Origin: Streptomyces collinus Tu 365
GTDB lineage: Bacteria; Actinomycetota; Actinomycetes; Streptomycetales; Streptomycetaceae
Assembly: GCF_000444875.1 (NCBI RefSeq)
Contig: NC_021985.1
Location: 7,708,170 to 7,772,169 of the forward strand
Length of the DNA: 64,000 nt
Direction of reading: 5' to 3'
Positions 61,989 through 64,000 of the stretch are shown piece after piece. The notes beneath the pieces are model-generated. The model ran no database searches, had not been told where the DNA came from, and worked only from the letters and a program-made list of their open reading frames with translations. Numbering within the stretch: the first letter of the stretch is position 1; each line of letters begins with the position of its first letter. The translations under genes and the position numbers were made by a program.

Positions 61989-62182
61989 GCGCCACTCCCG
62001 AAGCCACCGTCGGCGACGCGGTCACGGCTCCCGGCCCCTACCTGGTCGTCGTCCGCGGGCTGCGCGAGCGCGTTGCAGAGCACTGGCCGACCGTGCTGGC
62101 CGAGCGGCCGGCCGGGGCCGGCCGCGCCGGTACCGCGCTGCGTTGCACGGGGCCCGCAGGCGGCCCGAAGTGGCGCCCCTGA
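61985..62182 (+). CDS. small coupled ORF, possibly truncated
   Basis: A 65-residue frame whose ATG overlaps the MFS stop (ATGA). It begins like a real protein (MSATPEATVGDAVTAPGPYL, then VVVRGLRERVAEHW) but becomes arginine/glycine-rich and ends soon after. It may be the stub of a longer gene lost by deletion, since the sequence after it to the HxlR stop contains no homologous continuation. No family recognised. Confidence 0.45.
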   Translation: MSATPEATVGDAVTAPGPYLVVVRGLRERVAEHWPTVLAERPAGAGRAGTALRCTGPAGGPKWRP

Positions 62183-62259
62183 GGCTGGCGTCTTCTCGGC
62201 CTGGCCGCTGCCCTGTGCTGCTACAAGCGACTCGGCCGCCTCACCACACAGGACAGGGT

Positions 62260-62679
62260 CTAAGTGGGGGATGAGGGTGCCTCGTCGGCGAGCCGGTTGC
62301 TGCGGTCGATCTCGGGCATGTGCGTCTCAGCCCAGACCCGCAGGGCGGAGAGCGGTCCTTCGAGGGACAGGCCGAGCTCGGTGAGCCGGTAGTGGACGGC
62401 GGGCGGCACGGTGGGTTCCACGCGGCGCGCGACCAGACCATCGCGGACCAGACTCCGCAGGGTGACGGACAGCATCTTCTGTGAGATGCCCGGGACACGG
62501 CGCCGCAGATCCGCGAAACGCAGCTCGCCCGGAGCCTCCTCCGCCAGCACCTTGACCACCATCGACGTCCACTTGGTGCCGATACGGTCGAGCAACCGGC
62601 GGGTCGGACAGCGCGGATCCAGCAGGTCCCCGCGCTCACCGGGGCGCTGGTCACGTCCGCCGGGCCTCGACGTGGTCAC
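62260..62679 (-). CDS. HxlR family transcriptional regulator
   Basis: A 139-residue HxlR winged-helix regulator. The N-terminus has CPTRRLLDRIGTKWTSMVVK (the CPxxxxLxxIGxKWxxxV motif), followed by LRFADLRRRVPGISQKMLSV (recognition helix) and YRLTELGLSLEGPLSALRVW. Single cysteine near residue 24 is a candidate redox sensor. A GTG start is used. It is divergent from the alpha/beta hydrolase gene, with a perfect 8-bp dyad in the gap, so it probably represses that gene and itself. Confidence 0.9.
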   Translation of the reverse strand: MTTSRPGGRDQRPGERGDLLDPRCPTRRLLDRIGTKWTSMVVKVLAEEAPGELRFADLRRRVPGISQKMLSVTLRSLVRDGLVARRVEPTVPPAVHYRLTELGLSLEGPLSALRVWAETHMPEIDRSNRLADEAPSSPT

Positions 62680-62719
62680 CTGGGACTCACCACCTGAAGG
62701 GAAAGTGCCGTCTTGGGCA

Positions 62720-62750
62720 GACCAGGTTAGTTCCCTAGCGTGACCTGGTC
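62720..62750. promoter_or_regulatory. 8-bp inverted repeat in HxlR/hydrolase divergent promoter
   Basis: GACCAGGT (62720-62727) and ACCTGGTC (62743-62750) are perfect inverted repeats separated by 15 bp, in the 103-bp gap between the divergent HxlR and hydrolase genes. Spacing of about two helical turns suits a dimeric regulator. Binding is inferred. Confidence 0.65.
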
Positions 62751-62782
62751 ACTATCACTCACCGAGCACCTGGAGTCCCTCC

Positions 62783-63634
62783 ATGCCCGAGTTGCGACGC
62801 GTCCTCGCCAACGGTGTCGAACTGAATGTCGCCCTCTGCGGATCGGGCCCGGCTGTCCTGCTGCTGCACGGCTTCCCGCATACCTGGGAGCTGTGGACGG
62901 ACGTCATGGCCGATCTGTCCGGCCGCTACCGCGTCATCGCTCCGGACCTGCGAGGGTTCGGCGCGAGCGGCCGCGCCGCCTCCGGGTACGACGCGGGCAC
63001 CCTGGCCGAGGACGCCGCGGCGCTTCTCGCCGCGCTCGGCGTGTCCTCGGCCACTGTGGTGGGCATCGACGCGGGCACCGCGCCGGCCTTCCTCCTCGCT
63101 CTGCGCCACCCCGGTCTCGTCCGGCGCCTGGTCGTCATGGAGTCCCTGCTGGGCAGGCTTCCTGGAGCCGAGGACTTCCTCGCCGAGGGGCCCCCGTGGT
63201 GGTTCGGCTTCCACTCCGCCGCGCCCAGCCTCGCCGAGACCGTGTTGGAGGGCCACGAGGCCGCCTACGTCGACTGGTTTCTGAGCGCCGGCACACTCGG
63301 CGACGGGGTGCGCCCGGCCCTCCGGGACGCGTTCGTCCGCGCATACACCGGCCGCCAGGCGTTGAGCTGCGCGTTCTCGTACTACCGGGCCCTGCCCAAG
63401 AGCGCGGTACAGATTGAACAGGCGGTCGCCACTGCCCGCCTGACGGTGCCCACGATGGCGCTGGGCGCCCGGCCGGTCGGTGCCGCGCTGGAACGCCAAC
63501 TCCGCCCGGTCACCGACGATCTCACCGGACACGTCATCGATGACTGCGGCCACATCATCCCGCTGCACCGGCCGCACGCCCTGCTCGCGCTGCTGCATCC
63601 GTTCCTGGCCGGTGAGGACGCGAAAGCAGCGTGA
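62783..63634 (+). CDS. alpha/beta hydrolase of the epoxide hydrolase type
   Basis: A 283-residue alpha/beta hydrolase with an aspartate nucleophile. VLLLHGFPHTWELW is the oxyanion strand (HGFP), IAPDLRGFGASGR the following loop, and VVGIDAGTAPAFLLAL the elbow with Asp in GIDAG instead of the more usual GHDWG. HVIDDCGHIIPLHRP contains the catalytic histidine. Epoxide hydrolases and haloalkane dehalogenases share this arrangement. It is divergent from the HxlR regulator. Substrate unknown. Confidence 0.88.
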   Translation: MPELRRVLANGVELNVALCGSGPAVLLLHGFPHTWELWTDVMADLSGRYRVIAPDLRGFGASGRAASGYDAGTLAEDAAALLAALGVSSATVVGIDAGTAPAFLLALRHPGLVRRLVVMESLLGRLPGAEDFLAEGPPWWFGFHSAAPSLAETVLEGHEAAYVDWFLSAGTLGDGVRPALRDAFVRAYTGRQALSCAFSYYRALPKSAVQIEQAVATARLTVPTMALGARPVGAALERQLRPVTDDLTGHVIDDCGHIIPLHRPHALLALLHPFLAGEDAKAA

Positions 63635-63802
63635 CCGGGGCGGGGCTGACATGCCCTGGCGGTCCTGTTCGGTGGGCCGATGTTCACCGGGAGGCCCTGA
63701 CCGCGGTGCCGGTACGCCTCGCTTCGGCCACCGCCTGATCCGACCGGCGGACTGAGCCGGTCCCTGGTCCTCCACCGCGTCCTCACGCCCGTGCGACCCG
63801 TT

Positions 63803-64000
63803 TCAGTTGCTGGCGAGCGCCCCTTGCACCGGCTCGCCTGCGGGGCGGCGGCGGTCGCCGCGCGGGGGGCGCTGGGGCCACAGAAGGACGTACGCCGCCG
63901 AGCCCAGGCAGAACGCCAGGCGGATGAAGCCCCGGGCGGCGTCCGACGGGATCAGCAGGGCGCTGCCGTACAGGGAGATCAGGGCGATCCAGCTGACCCA
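63803..64000 (-). CDS. membrane protein C-terminus, cut by window edge
   Basis: The last 65 codons of a minus-strand gene that starts outside the window. The visible part has two hydrophobic stretches (WVSWIALISLYGSALLIP and GFIRLAFCLGSAAYVLLW) and a basic, proline-rich cytoplasmic tail ending ALASN. It cannot be assigned to a family from this fragment. Confidence 0.6.
   Translation of the reverse strand, partial: WVSWIALISLYGSALLIPSDAARGFIRLAFCLGSAAYVLLWPQRPPRGDRRRPAGEPVQGALASN

Noticed and set aside
62186..62263. Plus-strand frame ending LAAALCCYKRLGRLTTQDRV, reminiscent of a transposase C-terminus
   Set aside because: Only about 20 residues, no conserved catalytic part, and it overlaps the HxlR gene end; similarity could be chance.
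1..64000. tRNA, rRNA, CRISPR, riboswitch and intact insertion sequence scan
   Set aside because: No cloverleaf ends with CCA context, no repeat-spacer pattern, no recognisable riboswitch core, and no full transposase with inverted repeats were seen by eye; tRNAscan-SE, Infernal and ISfinder searches would settle it.

Overview
The window is high-GC actinobacterial chromosome, most probably Streptomyces. Support comes from GTG starts, GC-rich third codon positions, ATGA/GTGA gene overlaps, mycothiol-dependent maleylpyruvate isomerase-fold enzymes, FemX, an MscL with a zinc-ribbon tail, a MatAB-like glycan locus and many MarR/TetR/GntR/AraC/HxlR regulators. I see no rRNA, tRNA, CRISPR array, intact insertion sequence or replication origin. 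The region looks like accessory-rich chromosome arm, with small gene modules separated by decayed sequence.

Layout. 0-9.4 kb: STAS anti-anti-sigma factor, DUF427, HIT-type hydrolase, an MFS/DinB-fold pair divergent from a MocR regulator, DUF1206 membrane protein, DUF6461, GNAT. 9.7-20 kb: metallo-hydrolase, GlxA-type regulator, a deaminase-ASCH fusion, cysteine desulfurase with a coupled micro-ORF, a truncated DUF5959 gene and IS remnant, FemX, a P450, a MarR/SRPBCC pair with a triple operator, and a secreted seven-repeat FG-GAP protein. 20.3-28.2 kb: a tightly coupled six-gene minus-strand operon (SAH-hydrolase-like protein, two Gfo/Idh/MocA oxidoreductases, a B12-type radical SAM enzyme, an MFS transporter and an unrecognised 430-residue protein) that looks like an uncharacterised small-molecule pathway. 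28.9-40 kb: small membrane proteins, SRPBCC, MscL, dienelactone-hydrolase-like protein, PepN aminopeptidase, YpfJ-type metalloprotease, hydrolase/MarR pair, TetR.

40.1-43.6 kb: a decayed MarR/quinone-oxidoreductase pair whose segments appear locally inverted, a HAD phosphomutase with an internal deletion, and an intact GH65 phosphorylase. 44.1-45.4 kb: a compact putative RiPP locus, with a 46-residue precursor-like gene, an 11-bp hairpin, and an E1/ThiF-like enzyme carrying an N-terminal leader-recognition-like domain. 45.5-53.5 kb: phosphotransferase, two-component system and PepSY lipoprotein, MatB/MatA-like extracellular glycan synthesis, uridine-kinase-like protein. 54.1-62.2 kb: a sortase-type surface protein, a transposase tail, then an AraC-controlled catabolic cluster (beta-keto acid cleavage enzyme, quinone oxidoreductase, TauD dioxygenase, MFS, small coupled ORF). 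62.2-64 kb: divergent HxlR regulator and epoxide-hydrolase-type hydrolase, and a membrane protein cut by the window edge.

The two best candidates for an undescribed system are the precursor plus ThiF locus at 44.1-45.4 kb and the six-gene radical-SAM operon at 20.3-28.2 kb. All family calls come from reading motifs by eye; no database search was run.
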